From Paenibacillus sp. FSL W8-0426 (GTDB lineage: Bacteria > Bacillota > Bacilli > Paenibacillales > Paenibacillaceae), in the NCBI RefSeq assembly GCF_037969725.1, contig NZ_CP150203.1:3674001-3738000 (forward strand): a DNA stretch of 64,000 nt, written 5' to 3'. Below are positions 19,208 to 27,116 of this stretch, one piece after another. The notes under the pieces were generated by a model that saw nothing but the letters and a program-made list of their open reading frames with translations, ran no database searches and had not been told where the DNA came from. A program made the position numbers and the translations under genes. Each line of letters starts with the position of its first letter. Position 1 is the first letter of the stretch.

Positions 19208-20419
19208 TTATACTTTAGCAAAATGGCTTTTGATTATCTCGGCGGCCCGCTTGAAACCGCCGGCATGCCGTAAAGATTCGCCGATAAGGTAAGCCTGCTG
19301 CTTGTAGCGCGGATTGCTCAAAACTTCTGTTAATGCCGCTCTCAAATCTGTTGCGCTTAGAGCATGTTTGTTTAAAGTGATGCCCCCTCCCAACTCCTGT
19401 ACCCGTTTGGCGACAAGAGGCTGGTCCGAAGTTAATGGAATCATCACCAATGGCACGTTGTAATAAAGGGCTTCACTCGCACTGTTCATCCCCGCATGTG
19501 TAATAAAAACATCCGTATGCTGCAGCATATCGAGCTGTGCAATGTATGGTTTGACGATAAAATTGTCAGGAATCCGATCAGCCAGCGGCTCCATATCCGT
19601 GTATTTTCCAGAAGATAGAACAACATTCACCGGCAAATCTCCCAAGGCTTCAAAACAAAGCCGATAGAAATCCAGATCCTTATTTAAAATGGTGCCCATG
19701 GAAATGTACACCGTTTGCGGATAACGTTCACGAAGCAGCTTGAACGAGAAGGTCGGTGCATCTGGGCGCGGTATGATCGAAGGACCCGTAAAAATAAAAC
19801 TATCGTCCAGCTTATCTGCCTGCGGCTGAAAATAACGGCTTGTATATACGAGCTTTAACCGACCTGCATGTGACGGAATCTCTTCCAGCGCTGGAACCTT
19901 CACTTGAAACTCTTGAGCTAACTCACGAATTATCTTCCTCGTGGCCTCATACAGTCCCCCGCTATCCGTCTCCTTGTCATTCGATCCTTGGCCAGCCCCT
20001 AGAGGTTCTACAAAAGCAAAGGAGGCGATCGAACACACCGCAGGAATTCCCAGCTTTTCTGCAAGAATAGTCCCTCCCCAGCCTATCAGGGAATCAAAGA
20101 TCATATAATCGAACTTTTGATGTTCAATCACTCGAAGTACCTCAGGGACGATTTTTCGAATGATACCGCCTGCCATCATATAAATGAACTGATAAGGATG
20201 TTTGTACTCCTGAGGTTTCAATACCGGGTCATGAGAGAAGGCATCTTGAGGAAATGGATAGGTAAGTAATTGGGCTCCGGTTTGTTCAATTCGGGAACGG
20301 TACTCCTCAGAACACACATAGACAACTTCCTCGCCATGGTCAATCAACTGAGTAACTAATCCTAATGACGGATTCACATGGCCTTCAGCCGGAGTAATGA
20401 CAACTAACACACGTGCCAT
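19208..20419 (-). CDS. MGT-family UDP-sugar glycosyltransferase (macrolide-glycosyltransferase-like)
   Basis: A 403-residue GT1-family enzyme that moves a sugar, usually glucose from UDP-glucose, onto small hydrophobic acceptors. The N-terminus MARVLVVITPAEGHVNPSLG is the acceptor-domain signature. The C-terminal donor signature is FITHAGMNSASEALYYNVP followed by PLTSDQPLVAKRV. Length and layout match YjiC/YojK-type enzymes and macrolide glycosyltransferases, which inactivate antibiotics. The ATG follows AGGGAGG. It is monocistronic. Whether the acceptor is a macrolide, a flavonoid-like compound or a self-made metabolite cannot be told from sequence. Confidence 0.88.
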   Translation of the reverse strand: MARVLVVITPAEGHVNPSLGLVTQLIDHGEEVVYVCSEEYRSRIEQTGAQLLTYPFPQDAFSHDPVLKPQEYKHPYQFIYMMAGGIIRKIVPEVLRVIEHQKFDYMIFDSLIGWGGTILAEKLGIPAVCSIASFAFVEPLGAGQGSNDKETDSGGLYEATRKIIRELAQEFQVKVPALEEIPSHAGRLKLVYTSRYFQPQADKLDDSFIFTGPSIIPRPDAPTFSFKLLRERYPQTVYISMGTILNKDLDFYRLCFEALGDLPVNVVLSSGKYTDMEPLADRIPDNFIVKPYIAQLDMLQHTDVFITHAGMNSASEALYYNVPLVMIPLTSDQPLVAKRVQELGGGITLNKHALSATDLRAALTEVLSNPRYKQQAYLIGESLRHAGGFKRAAEIIKSHFAKV

Positions 20420-20567
20420 CTGGTTTACCTCCCTATAAAATAATAATTTCCCCCGTTCTTCGTGATGGATTTTAACGACGAACCGTTATTTGTTATATGG
20501 GAAGATTCTCCTTCGCGTGGCTTATCGGATGATGTTCTTGATGAACGAGTTCTGTGATTCATAAGGA

Positions 20568-20756
20568 TCATGCCAGGAAACTTAACAAAACAAACAATAA
20601 TTGAAGCGCTAAAACCATCAAAACCCCCGCTGATATACCCCACTGCACTGTTTCCGCCAAGGAGATCAGCGCACCGCCTGTACCGATGCTCAATGCCACA
20701 TAGAAGGAATCTACGAATTGGAGATGGCGGACATTTTCCTCTCTTTCTTTCGGCAC
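20568..20756 (-). pseudogene. Fragment of a membrane transporter (possible MFS C-terminus)
   Basis: A short GTG-initiated frame of 62 residues has two hydrophobic segments and begins with a basic, cytoplasmic-loop-like stretch (VPKEREENVRH). It ends in a normal stop but has no SD and no upstream half. It looks like the tail of a transporter whose front has been lost, joining directly to a dispersed hairpin repeat at 20755-20829. The family assignment is a guess. Confidence 0.35.
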
Positions 20757-20829
20757 GTTACAAGCTCTTGTCCTTGACTCAGGTCAAGAACTTGTAACGT
20801 TCATACCAAAAAGTCGCTAATTTAGCGAC
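20755..20829 (-). repeat. Dispersed hairpin repeat, copy A
   Basis: A 75-bp element that aligns without gaps, at roughly 70% identity, to 41125-41199. Read on the minus strand it is a perfect GTCGCTAA/TTAGCGAC stem with a short T run, then a second interrupted stem (TTACAAG...CTTGTAA with CTTGAC/GTCAAG inside). The first stem sits just past the acetyltransferase gene and can act as its terminator. The second stem is not explained by termination. Confidence 0.6.
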
Positions 20830-20849
20830 ATCAGTGGGCATTTTGGAAG

Positions 20850-21455
20850 TTATGAGTATTTCTTTGATAATAAAAAAAGAAGTTTTTCTTTTACATCCAC
20901 CCAATCGGTGTCTATTATGCTGTAAAAAACATTATCATGAATGGATCCGTCGGCCTTTACTCTATGCTTACGGAAAACTCCTTCCTTTACAGCTCCAATT
21001 CGTTCGATTGACCGTTGTGATCGAATATTTTGTCCACTCACGGAGAATTGCACGCGTATTAGATTCAATTCTTCAAAGCAATGCCGCAGCAGAAGGAATT
21101 TGCACTCCGTATTGACACCTGTCCTCCAATAGTCCGGTGAGAGCCATGTCCATCCAATCTCAGCATTTCTATTAATCATATCCAGTTCGCCTATTCGAGT
21201 GGTTCCAATGATCTCTCCTGAAGCTTGGTCAAAAATGGTGAAGGGGAGCTGTGTTCCTTTGTTTTTGTTCGCCAATGCATCTGTCAGCACTTGATCCAGT
21301 TCTTCCGTTGTATTCATCGTTCGCCAGGTGTATTCCCATACATTTGGAGACATCAAGACTCTGATTAATTCCGCCTTGTGGCTATCTTCCATCGGAACGA
21401 GTGTAACTATGTTCCCTTCTAGAACGAAATTCGTATTTTCTTGCAGGATAACCAC
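20850..21455 (-). CDS. GNAT-family N-acetyltransferase (RimJ/RimL-like)
   Basis: A cytoplasmic acetyltransferase of about 200 residues that transfers acetyl from acetyl-CoA to an unknown amine. It contains FTIFDQASGEIIGTTRIGELD, the acetyl-CoA region around GWTWLSPDYWRTG, and RSQRSIERIGAVKEGVFRKH, a pattern shared by RimJ-like and YjcK-like proteins. The start is unclear: a strong GGAGGAG SD lies only 1-2 nt before GTG 21455 and 10 nt before an in-frame CTG (21446). The frame itself opens further upstream without an SD. Confidence 0.82.
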   Translation of the reverse strand: MVILQENTNFVLEGNIVTLVPMEDSHKAELIRVLMSPNVWEYTWRTMNTTEELDQVLTDALANKNKGTQLPFTIFDQASGEIIGTTRIGELDMINRNAEIGWTWLSPDYWRTGVNTECKFLLLRHCFEELNLIRVQFSVSGQNIRSQRSIERIGAVKEGVFRKHRVKADGSIHDNVFYSIIDTDWVDVKEKLLFLLSKKYS

Positions 21456-21644
21456 TCTCCTCCGTCTACTTATATATAATATAGATACAAAGTAACGAAG
21501 TGAGAAGGGACAATCCGTAAAAATTTTTTGGTCCACTATATTCATTTATAATAAACGTTCGAAATACTCGCTGGTTTGCTGTTTCATTAAACTTGTCTGC
21601 CCATTCGTTTGAACAAAAACAGTCAATCGCAATGATCAACTCAT

Positions 21645-21854
21645 TTATTTCATTTTCCTTTTGTAGAAGACTCTTGACCAAAAGAAAATTGCATTTCCGA
21701 TCAGCAAAATAGTAAACTCCCAGCCCGTTTTACCTTTCGAGATTAAATTGATTAATGACCAAACCAACAACGCCAAAGTAAAAAATATGTACGTGTTTTT
21801 AGCAGATTTATCATTTTGAAATTGTTCCATTTCATCAGCTCTTCGCAGTTTCAT
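21645..21854 (-). CDS. Small membrane protein paired with an XRE regulator
   Basis: A 69-residue protein with a charged N-terminus (MKLRRADEMEQFQNDKSAK) and two membrane segments ending in KRKMK. It overlaps the XRE regulator gene by 4 nt (ATGA), so translation is coupled. Small XRE regulators followed by a two-segment membrane protein are a common gene pair in Firmicutes; the function of the membrane member is not known to me. Confidence 0.7.
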   Translation of the reverse strand: MKLRRADEMEQFQNDKSAKNTYIFFTLALLVWSLINLISKGKTGWEFTILLIGNAIFFWSRVFYKRKMK

Positions 21855-22054
21855 TTAGAGTCCTCCTCGTAAGTAAATAATTGGTCAACGGTGGTGCCCA
21901 ATTGCACTGATAATTTGAACGCTAGGGTCAATGTAGGGTCATATTTATCATTTTCTATGGCATTAATCGTTTGTCTTGTAACGCCACATTTAATGGCCAG
22001 ATCCTCTTGAGATAGCTTCATCCTTTTTCTAATATCCCTAATCTTATTCTTCAA
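21851..22054 (-). CDS. Small XRE-family transcriptional regulator
   Basis: A 67-residue DNA-binding protein made almost only of an HTH_3 domain: IRDIRKRMKLSQEDLAIKCG, then VTRQTINAIENDKYDPTLTLAFKL and the C-terminal QLFTYEE. The TTG start at 22054 is chosen because an extended SD, AAGGTGATC, ends 5 nt before it; the frame opens further upstream without an SD. An 18-bp perfect palindrome lies just upstream of the gene, which suggests autoregulation. It controls at least the overlapping membrane-protein gene. Confidence 0.82.
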   Translation of the reverse strand: MKNKIRDIRKRMKLSQEDLAIKCGVTRQTINAIENDKYDPTLTLAFKLSVQLGTTVDQLFTYEEDSK

Positions 22055-22075
22055 TAAGTGATCACCTTCTCTATA

Positions 22076-22128
22076 TGTAAAAACCTTTTTACATTTTAAA
22101 GGGTAAGCCATTTGGACTTTTGTGTCAA
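22076..22128 (-). promoter_or_regulatory. Promoter and 18-bp palindromic operator of the XRE pair
   Basis: A -35 box TTGACA (22128-22123) and a weak -10 TACCCT (22105-22100) are 17 bp apart on the minus strand. Downstream, 22076-22093 reads TGTAAAAACCTTTTTACA, a perfect palindrome between the -10 and the SD. A further half-site, TTTTTACATTTT, recurs near 22134-22145 upstream of the -35. Confidence 0.6.
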
Positions 22129-22220
22129 ATTGTTTTTACATTTTGAATAGAGCTTATTGCACTAAACTGCCCGCTATGAACAAAAGCAGCCGATCACATG
22201 GATCAGCTGCTTTCTTTGAA

Positions 22221-22554
22221 TTATCCGATTTTCGTCCCGTTAGGGATATGAATGTCTGGCTTCAACAGCACAACATCCCCCTGTTCTGGCAGTCCGCCTA
22301 GAACCAAAACTTCCGACTTGAATCCCGCGATCCGGCGCGGTGGAACATTGACGACACCCACAATCTGTTTTCCAACGACATCTTCAGCTGTATATCTTTT
22401 TGTAATTTGTGCGCTGGAAGACCTGATGCCCATTTCTGCGCCAAAGTCAATTTCCGTTTTGATCGCCGGGACTTTGGCTTTGCAAAAAATTCAGCACTAA
22501 TAACTGTGCCTACACGAAGATGCAGTGTTTTAGAAAATCATCCAATGCTGCCAT
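22221..22554 (-). pseudogene. csaA: csaA-like tRNA-binding chaperone gene with two frameshifts
   Basis: The C-terminal 70 codons encode a clear CsaA / MetRS-beta-like tRNA-binding domain (SSAQITKRYT, VVNVPPRRIAGFKSEVLVLG). Upstream pieces in the other two frames continue the same protein: MAALDDFLK at the ATG (22554), then LRVGTVISAEFFAK, then KVPAIKTEIDFGAEMGIR. Rejoining them needs one extra base near 22532 (in an AAAA run) and one near 22475 (AAAGCC). The ATG has a GGGGAG SD and overlaps the end of the NmrA-like gene. Two single-base losses in short runs could be real decay or assembly errors; normal CsaA is about 110 residues. Confidence 0.75.
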
Positions 22555-23422
22555 ACGCAATTTCTCCCCGCATCCAGACTTCTGCGTGTCTCTCTGCAAA
22601 TTGTTGGAAGGAGACAGGCGCATTCCCAGTCACTCTCATTACAGTATCCGTAATTCGATCTTCCGCTCCTTCCTCGCGAATTTTACGGTCGAGTCCGGTC
22701 ATGATCTCGGCATATTCCTTACTCATCCCTGCTGCTAGCCAGCTGCGGATCAATTCATCGTCGGATATTGACTGGTGTGTAATCTTTCTACCCGTTACTT
22801 CACTAATCATTCGACTAACGTCATCATATGAAAGAGAATCGGGTCCCGTAATGATATGCTCCGTATTATGTGCATCCTCATCAGTAAGTGCTCTATAAGC
22901 GACTTCTGCGATATCTTCGGCTGCCACAAAACCAATCTTGCCTTCCCCTGCTGCGCTAATGATCAAATCCTGCTGCGAGATGGTTGTTGCATGCTGACCT
23001 TCGGTAAAATTTTGCATGAAATAGGAAGGCCTGAGTACGGTCCATTCCGGAACCGATTGCTTCAGTAATCGATGAACAGGGCCAAATACCGAACCTTCCT
23101 CCGGGATGGATGCACTGCTAAGAAATACAAACCGGCGTACTCCCTGCTCCAAAGCCGTTTGAATAAATGGCTTCATAACTTTAATGGGTTCCGGATCGCC
23201 CACGGGTGCCACCAAATAAACGCGTTCAACATGATACAGAGCAGGAAGAAACGTCGAACTGTCGTACCAGTCGAAATGGACTTGTTTCTCCGGATCTGTA
23301 ATGGCTTCTGCATTTCTCATGGCAATGGTAAAGGAATACCCCTGTTGATCCAGCCTTTCCGCAATTCTTTTTCCCGTCTTTCCTGTGCCGCCTGTAATAA
23401 GTATTTTTCCATGATTCATCAT
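22538..23422 (-). CDS. NmrA-like NAD(P)-binding oxidoreductase or sensor
   Basis: A protein of about 294 residues with an atypical short-chain-dehydrogenase Rossmann fold. The dinucleotide loop GKILITGGTGKTGKRIAERL is at the N-terminus, followed by VERVYLVAPVGD, FVFLSSASIP and LRPSYFMQNF, typical of NmrA/QOR2-like proteins that lack the Ser-Tyr-Lys triad of classical SDRs. ATG 23422 follows AAGGAG by about 9 nt. It lies 37 nt downstream of the SnoaL-like gene in a unit preceded by TetR-type operators, so it is probably induced by the same signal. Substrate unknown. Confidence 0.85.
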   Translation of the reverse strand: MMNHGKILITGGTGKTGKRIAERLDQQGYSFTIAMRNAEAITDPEKQVHFDWYDSSTFLPALYHVERVYLVAPVGDPEPIKVMKPFIQTALEQGVRRFVFLSSASIPEEGSVFGPVHRLLKQSVPEWTVLRPSYFMQNFTEGQHATTISQQDLIISAAGEGKIGFVAAEDIAEVAYRALTDEDAHNTEHIITGPDSLSYDDVSRMISEVTGRKITHQSISDDELIRSWLAAGMSKEYAEIMTGLDRKIREEGAEDRITDTVMRVTGNAPVSFQQFAERHAEVWMRGEIAYGSIG

Positions 23423-23459
23423 TTTGATTTTATCTCCTTTTACATGTCGATTTAAAAAC

Positions 23460-23873
23460 TTAATCTTGTGCTGCTTCAAGTAAAACCGCCGGATTCCAAT
23501 AATCCTTAAAAAGCGTTATCTTCCCATCCTTTAAGTGGAACACGGAGATATACGACTGCCGATACGGTCTTTCTGTTTCTGTCATTACTGCATTGCATGT
23601 ATACTCGGCAACAATTTTATCTTTGGTTACAAGCAGGTCTGGAGATGAGAAAGAGAGAATCCTCATTCGCTTGAACAGTTCATAAATATAGTTACGAATC
23701 TCTTCAATACCAACCAGCCTTTGAGTATAACCCGCGGGAGCATAAGGAAACTCAACGACGGCATCTTCACTAAATAGCGTGAACCATTTTTCGAAATCCT
23801 CCGTTACTAAGCTGCTTTGAAACACCTTTAGCATTTCGGTTGCCTGGGCATGCAGAACATTTTCGCTTGTCAT
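23460..23873 (-). CDS. SnoaL-like / NTF2-fold protein
   Basis: A small soluble protein of about 137 residues with the SnoaL/ketosteroid-isomerase-like fold pattern: an N-terminal helix pair, FTLFSEDAVVEFPYAP, then GIEEIRNYIYELFKRM and strands ending in GKITLFKDYWNPAVL. It is similar in style to PhzA/PhzB-like proteins, several of which are enzymes or binding proteins for small metabolites. The ATG at 23873 is 6 nt after GGAGGG. Two GACYRTTTAGTC-type operators lie directly upstream, so it is the first target gene of the adjacent TetR regulator. Confidence 0.82.
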   Translation of the reverse strand: MTSENVLHAQATEMLKVFQSSLVTEDFEKWFTLFSEDAVVEFPYAPAGYTQRLVGIEEIRNYIYELFKRMRILSFSSPDLLVTKDKIVAEYTCNAVMTETERPYRQSYISVFHLKDGKITLFKDYWNPAVLLEAAQD

Positions 23874-23896
23874 ATTCATCCCTCCTGTTTTTAATA

Positions 23897-23908
23897 GACC
23901 ATTTAGTC
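23897..23908. promoter_or_regulatory. TetR operator copy 1
   Basis: GACCATTTAGTC, a two-mismatch version of the 12-bp sequence found at 23937-23948 and 24612-24623. It lies just before the SD of the SnoaL-like gene. Confidence 0.5.
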
Positions 23909-23936
23909 CGAAATGAGCAAAAAAATAATTGAATCG

Positions 23937-23948
23937 GACTGTTTAGTC
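23937..23948. promoter_or_regulatory. TetR operator copy 2
   Basis: GACTGTTTAGTC, the exact reverse complement of the site at 24612-24623, 40 bp from copy 1 and between the TetR gene and the SnoaL-like gene. Confidence 0.65.
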
Positions 23949-23990
23949 TAGAATTCCGAAAAATAATAATGAAGCAATGAGTTGGCTTCA

Positions 23991-24575
23991 TTATTGATCT
24001 AAGGCAGATAAACTTACTGTGACGTAATCATCCATAACCTTGGGGTCACTCGTCATTTTGGCCAATTGGATCAAGGAGTATCTTGCAAAATTCAAGTAAC
24101 GAGCCAAAGCTCGAAGGTCTCGGTCACTCGCAATTTCTCCATTCTCCTGTCCCCGAACCAAAGCTGCATAAAAGGCTTCTTCCAGCGTATTCAAATCCTC
24201 CAATAAAAATGATCTAATTTCCATATCATGAGGCATCTGATCAATGGCTGAAAAAATAATAAAGCATTCCTTTTGCCGGTTCTTATCCTTTAATACCTTT
24301 GCTGCTTCATGAAATACATAAGCTATCCCCTGCTTTGCAGATTCAGAGGTCGCTAAATACTTCATGGCTGCGCTGCTCTTTTCATTTACGTAATGCTTCA
24401 AAGCAAGGATGAACAAGTCTCTTTTCGTACCATAAGTGTCATACAAGCTTTGCCGGGCAATACCGAGTCCTTTCAGCAGTTGAGGCAATGAGGTTCCCTC
24501 ATAGCCGTAATGTCCGAAAACCTCCATAGCTTTACGAAGTACTTCCAACGTATCAAACTCTTTGTTTCTTCCCAA
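23991..24575 (-). CDS. TetR/AcrR-family transcriptional repressor
   Basis: A regulator of about 194 residues. The N-terminal TetR HTH is visible as VFGHYGYEGTSLPQLLKGLG and ARQSLYDTYGTKRDLF, and the C-terminal part resembles the AcrR-type ligand pocket. The TTG at 24575 is preferred because AGGAGG lies about 6 nt before it; a GTG two codons earlier touches the SD. Identical operators flank the gene (24612-24623 upstream and 23937-23948 downstream), so it should repress itself and the SnoaL-NmrA unit. Confidence 0.88.
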   Translation of the reverse strand: MGRNKEFDTLEVLRKAMEVFGHYGYEGTSLPQLLKGLGIARQSLYDTYGTKRDLFILALKHYVNEKSSAAMKYLATSESAKQGIAYVFHEAAKVLKDKNRQKECFIIFSAIDQMPHDMEIRSFLLEDLNTLEEAFYAALVRGQENGEIASDRDLRALARYLNFARYSLIQLAKMTSDPKVMDDYVTVSLSALDQ

Positions 24576-24611
24576 TTTCACCCTCCTTTGATCGTCATTA
24601 TATCCTTTTCG

Positions 24612-24623
24612 GACTAAACAGTC
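24612..24623. promoter_or_regulatory. TetR operator copy 3, upstream of the tetR gene
   Basis: GACTAAACAGTC, about 37 bp upstream of the TetR-type start codon and the exact reverse complement of copy 2. It fits autoregulation. Confidence 0.65.
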
Positions 24624-24927
24624 AAGAAAAAAAACGACATATCTACACAGATTTAGGTGAGAAACTTCCTTCCCCAGCCTCTAATCGAATCGATGATACA
24701 TGGCAGCGTTTTTGATGATCATGACAGCCTGCCCTATGCGCAGAAACCTTTCCTGATCTCTAAATCAAATGTGACGCCTCTTATGATTTTCCCTTCTTTG
24801 AAACAATTTTAATCAACGGAAATGAACATCTACTTCATATATCTCCAAAACATTTGCTTTTCGTATCCATATTTTGTACGGTTGCATGCCATGGACAAGG
24901 CAACGGATGTGGTGCTCATCTATCAAT
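24624..24927. other. Intergenic region, nothing recognised
   Basis: AT-rich stretch between the TetR gene and a possible 51-codon ORF. Both strands were checked for starts with a ribosome binding site; none was convincing, and no hairpin stands out. Confidence 0.3.
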
Positions 24928-25083
24928 TCACTTCGATATAAATCTTCTACTACGTGGATCTCCCTGCAAATTCTCGGCTCTGTTCGGCATCCTCACCAAT
25001 GGTAGGTACTTCGTAAACTCTGCCCCTTCCGTAATGTGTACACCGACCACAAGAAAGTGGCAAACACTGCGTCTTCTTAACAT
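24928..25083 (-). CDS. Possible 51-residue protein
   Basis: An ATG-initiated frame with AGGGG 8 nt upstream encodes a basic 51-residue peptide beginning MLRRRSVCHFLVVG and ending RSRRFISK. I do not recognise it. The SD region is part of a 15-bp sequence (25091-25105) that recurs exactly at 63528-63542. It may be a real small gene or a fragment. Confidence 0.3.
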   Translation of the reverse strand: MLRRRSVCHFLVVGVHITEGAEFTKYLPLVRMPNRAENLQGDPRSRRFISK

Positions 25084-25090
25084 GGAATAG

Positions 25091-25105
25091 TCCCCTGTTC
25101 TTGTC
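25091..25105. repeat. 15-bp exact repeat, copy 1
   Basis: TCCCCTGTTCTTGTC occurs here and at 63528-63542 in the same orientation. A related TGTTCTTGTCCTT occurs near 41214, next to hairpin-repeat copy B. This suggests remnants of a dispersed element. Confidence 0.4.
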
Positions 25106-25210
25106 CTCCGACAATCAGCAGCAGACTATTTCATTTTGTTTTCCTATTAACCCAATCCATGTGAAGCCAAAAGAATAATATATCTTATCACTTTGAGGAG
25201 GTTGATCTCT

Positions 25211-25585
25211 ATGACATTGGTAAGATACTCTACTGGTCCAGTTGAAAATGCTATTAATTTGTCGACACTTCCGGGAGAATCCAGAACTTTTTTCGCAAAG
25301 GCAGTCAATAACGGAAGTAGCACTGCTAAGGTGCGTATCCGTTTATTCCGTTTGAATGGTGAAAAAACTTTGGTTAGATCCGTTATTTTCACTCTTGCAC
25401 CAGGCGCTTCCAGCTTCCGAGTTCTGAACGTGGCTAATTTGGTTCAATTTGAAGTTGAGTATACTACAAACAGCAAACATGTCCTTGTGTCAGGATGGGG
25501 TAAAAACGCATCTGGCCGACTCGTTGCAGCTCATCGCTTCTCACCTACTGAATTGGCGAAGAAGCGTATTAAAAAGCATAGATAA
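25211..25585 (+). CDS. Hypothetical beta-rich protein, 124 residues
   Basis: A soluble protein without a signal peptide. The sequence alternates short strands and polar turns (FFAKAVNNGSSTAKVRIRLFRL, then TLAPGASSFRVLNV) as in a beta-sandwich domain, and it ends in a Lys/Arg-rich tail (AKKRIKKHR). The ATG at 25211 follows GAGGAGG by 8 nt; the longer frame to 25193 runs through this SD. It has its own terminator. I cannot assign a function; a surface- or spore-associated role is only a guess from similar small Paenibacillus proteins. Confidence 0.72.
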   Translation: MTLVRYSTGPVENAINLSTLPGESRTFFAKAVNNGSSTAKVRIRLFRLNGEKTLVRSVIFTLAPGASSFRVLNVANLVQFEVEYTTNSKHVLVSGWGKNASGRLVAAHRFSPTELAKKRIKKHR

Positions 25586-25601
25586 TAATTAATAGCTTGG
25601 A

Positions 25602-25637
25602 GATCCACCTGCTTCCGCAGAGGTGGGTCTTTTTTTG
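25602..25637 (+). terminator. Rho-independent terminator
   Basis: GATCCACCT (25602-25610) pairs with AGGTGGGTC (25621-25629), with one G-T pair, followed by seven T residues, just after the 124-residue protein gene. Confidence 0.85.
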
Positions 25638-25942
25638 TATGTATCTCTAATCGGTATATGTTCCTCTGCCGCACTTCCTCCATACCAAATCTGCCTGCTT
25701 CCCCATCCTGTCGTAGAATAATAGGAGGTCTCAAATCGTGGCCCGCACCGTCCAAAGGCCACATGGCATGTTTATGAGCAAATCCCTTATCCTTCAGCCT
25801 CTTCATGATTACTCATTCATCCTTGCGAAAAGCCATACCCCATCGTCTGTTCCCGAAGTGAAAGCAAGCCCGCTATTGTCTCATCCAATAAGGATGGCGT
25901 ATCTAGAAATAGCCCTTCGGTTTACCGGATGCGCGTGCCAAC
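25638..25942. other. Intergenic region, nothing recognised
   Basis: Open frames on both strands cross this region, but none has a plausible ribosome binding site or recognisable protein pattern. It may hold decayed coding sequence. Confidence 0.25.
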
Positions 25943-26003
25943 ACAAAAACACCTCCAAGGATGTTTCCATATCTCAGCATATGGTTGCATTCTCTTGAAG
26001 GTG
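25943..26003 (-). terminator. Terminator-like hairpin with a nested stem
   Basis: On the minus strand CACCTTCAAG pairs with CTTGGAGGTG (one mismatch), followed by TTTTTG. The loop contains its own stem CCATAT/ATATGG. It lies about 60 nt past the secreted-protein gene. Confidence 0.6.
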
Positions 26004-26062
26004 CTTTAGTATGCCATCGGTCCATGATGCACACATGGGAGAGTTGTTGAAGGATTTCCGTA

Positions 26063-26920
26063 TTACAGGTATTGAACGGCGATGAAGTAGAACATACCGT
26101 CCGAATTGAAGTTACCTACAATCGTAGGGGCTCCTTTTTTCTCAAAAACAACGCGGTCAGATGGGAAAGCTTCCTTCGTTGCTTTGTATCCGGTCAGATC
26201 AACACCAAGCCAATTTTTAGCCTGCTCCGTAGCTTGTGCTAACAGCTGCTTTTCGGTGAGTGCTTTGATGGATTTTTCATATTTATCAATAACATCCTGA
26301 TCCTTGCCATACAGATCATCTGCCAATGCTCTGGCGTTCACACTTTGGACATCAAGCGTTTTTTTGTCGATCTCTATCCACGTCCCGAAATCACCGTCCA
26401 CGAACATGAACTCATACACTTGTTTAGTCCCTTTTTTAATAAGAGAGACACCGGCCAGCTCTCCCTGTTCCACACCTTCCAGTTTGTCGAAAACAGCTTC
26501 CGCAGCATCTTGTACAGAAGAGTCTACTGCATCCGGTTGAATTGACTCGGAAGTGTGGCTCAGCTTGTCATCATTAATGTAGTAGGTCAGATTGTCAGTA
26601 CTGATGTTAGCATTACTAATTTTTCCTTTTGCATCAAAAATAACATGGCTATAAGGGGATTTTTTAATGGAATAGGACCATTCCTTCGCGCCGAAGGACT
26701 CACCTTTGTCAAGTTTATAAGCAGTGCCCGTTATTTTCTTTAATGTTTGCTCCACTTTCTTGACTGCCGCAGCAGGTGCAGTTGTTGCGTTTTTTTCAGC
26801 TGCAGTAACCGTTGATCCGACACTGGCTGCACTAGCCTGTGTTTGAGAATAGGCCATAGAAGTGGCACCAATGATTCCTGCCAGTGCTACAGAGCTGAGT
26901 ACTTTGTACATCTTTTTCAT
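26063..26920 (-). CDS. Secreted protein of unknown function, 285 residues
   Basis: An exported protein with a Sec signal peptide (MKKMYKVLSSVALAGIIGAT, cleavage probably after ASA near residue 32). The mature part begins with an Ala-rich, coiled-coil-like stretch and then strand-rich sequence ending in GNFNSDGMFYFIAVQYL. It has repeated lysine-rich helices and looks vaguely like PepSY-type secreted proteins, but I cannot assign a family. The ATG follows GGAGG by about 7 nt. A TTGATA -35-like box with a weak TAGGTG -10 lies about 40-65 nt upstream. Confidence 0.75.
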   Translation of the reverse strand: MKKMYKVLSSVALAGIIGATSMAYSQTQASAASVGSTVTAAEKNATTAPAAAVKKVEQTLKKITGTAYKLDKGESFGAKEWSYSIKKSPYSHVIFDAKGKISNANISTDNLTYYINDDKLSHTSESIQPDAVDSSVQDAAEAVFDKLEGVEQGELAGVSLIKKGTKQVYEFMFVDGDFGTWIEIDKKTLDVQSVNARALADDLYGKDQDVIDKYEKSIKALTEKQLLAQATEQAKNWLGVDLTGYKATKEAFPSDRVVFEKKGAPTIVGNFNSDGMFYFIAVQYL

Positions 26921-27116
26921 AATGGTTCCTCCATATTGTGTAATTTGTTTTACACCTATATAACGCTCAAGAACCTATCAATTGTGACACAAATGATTTT
27001 TTATTCTAAAATTATGATTCTCAAGAAGTGAAAACCATTCAAAAGGCCGTTTGCGTCGTTTGCTTAAATGCAAATCATTTTATGAACAATTACTGAATGT
27101 TTTGAATTTAAACTAT

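Noticed and set aside
21466..21681. 71-codon minus-strand frame overlapping the small membrane protein gene
   Set aside because: It has no ribosome binding site and overlaps a better supported gene in another frame.
25531..25806. 91-codon minus-strand frame after the beta-rich protein gene
   Set aside because: It runs through the terminator hairpin at 25602-25637 and has no ribosome binding site.
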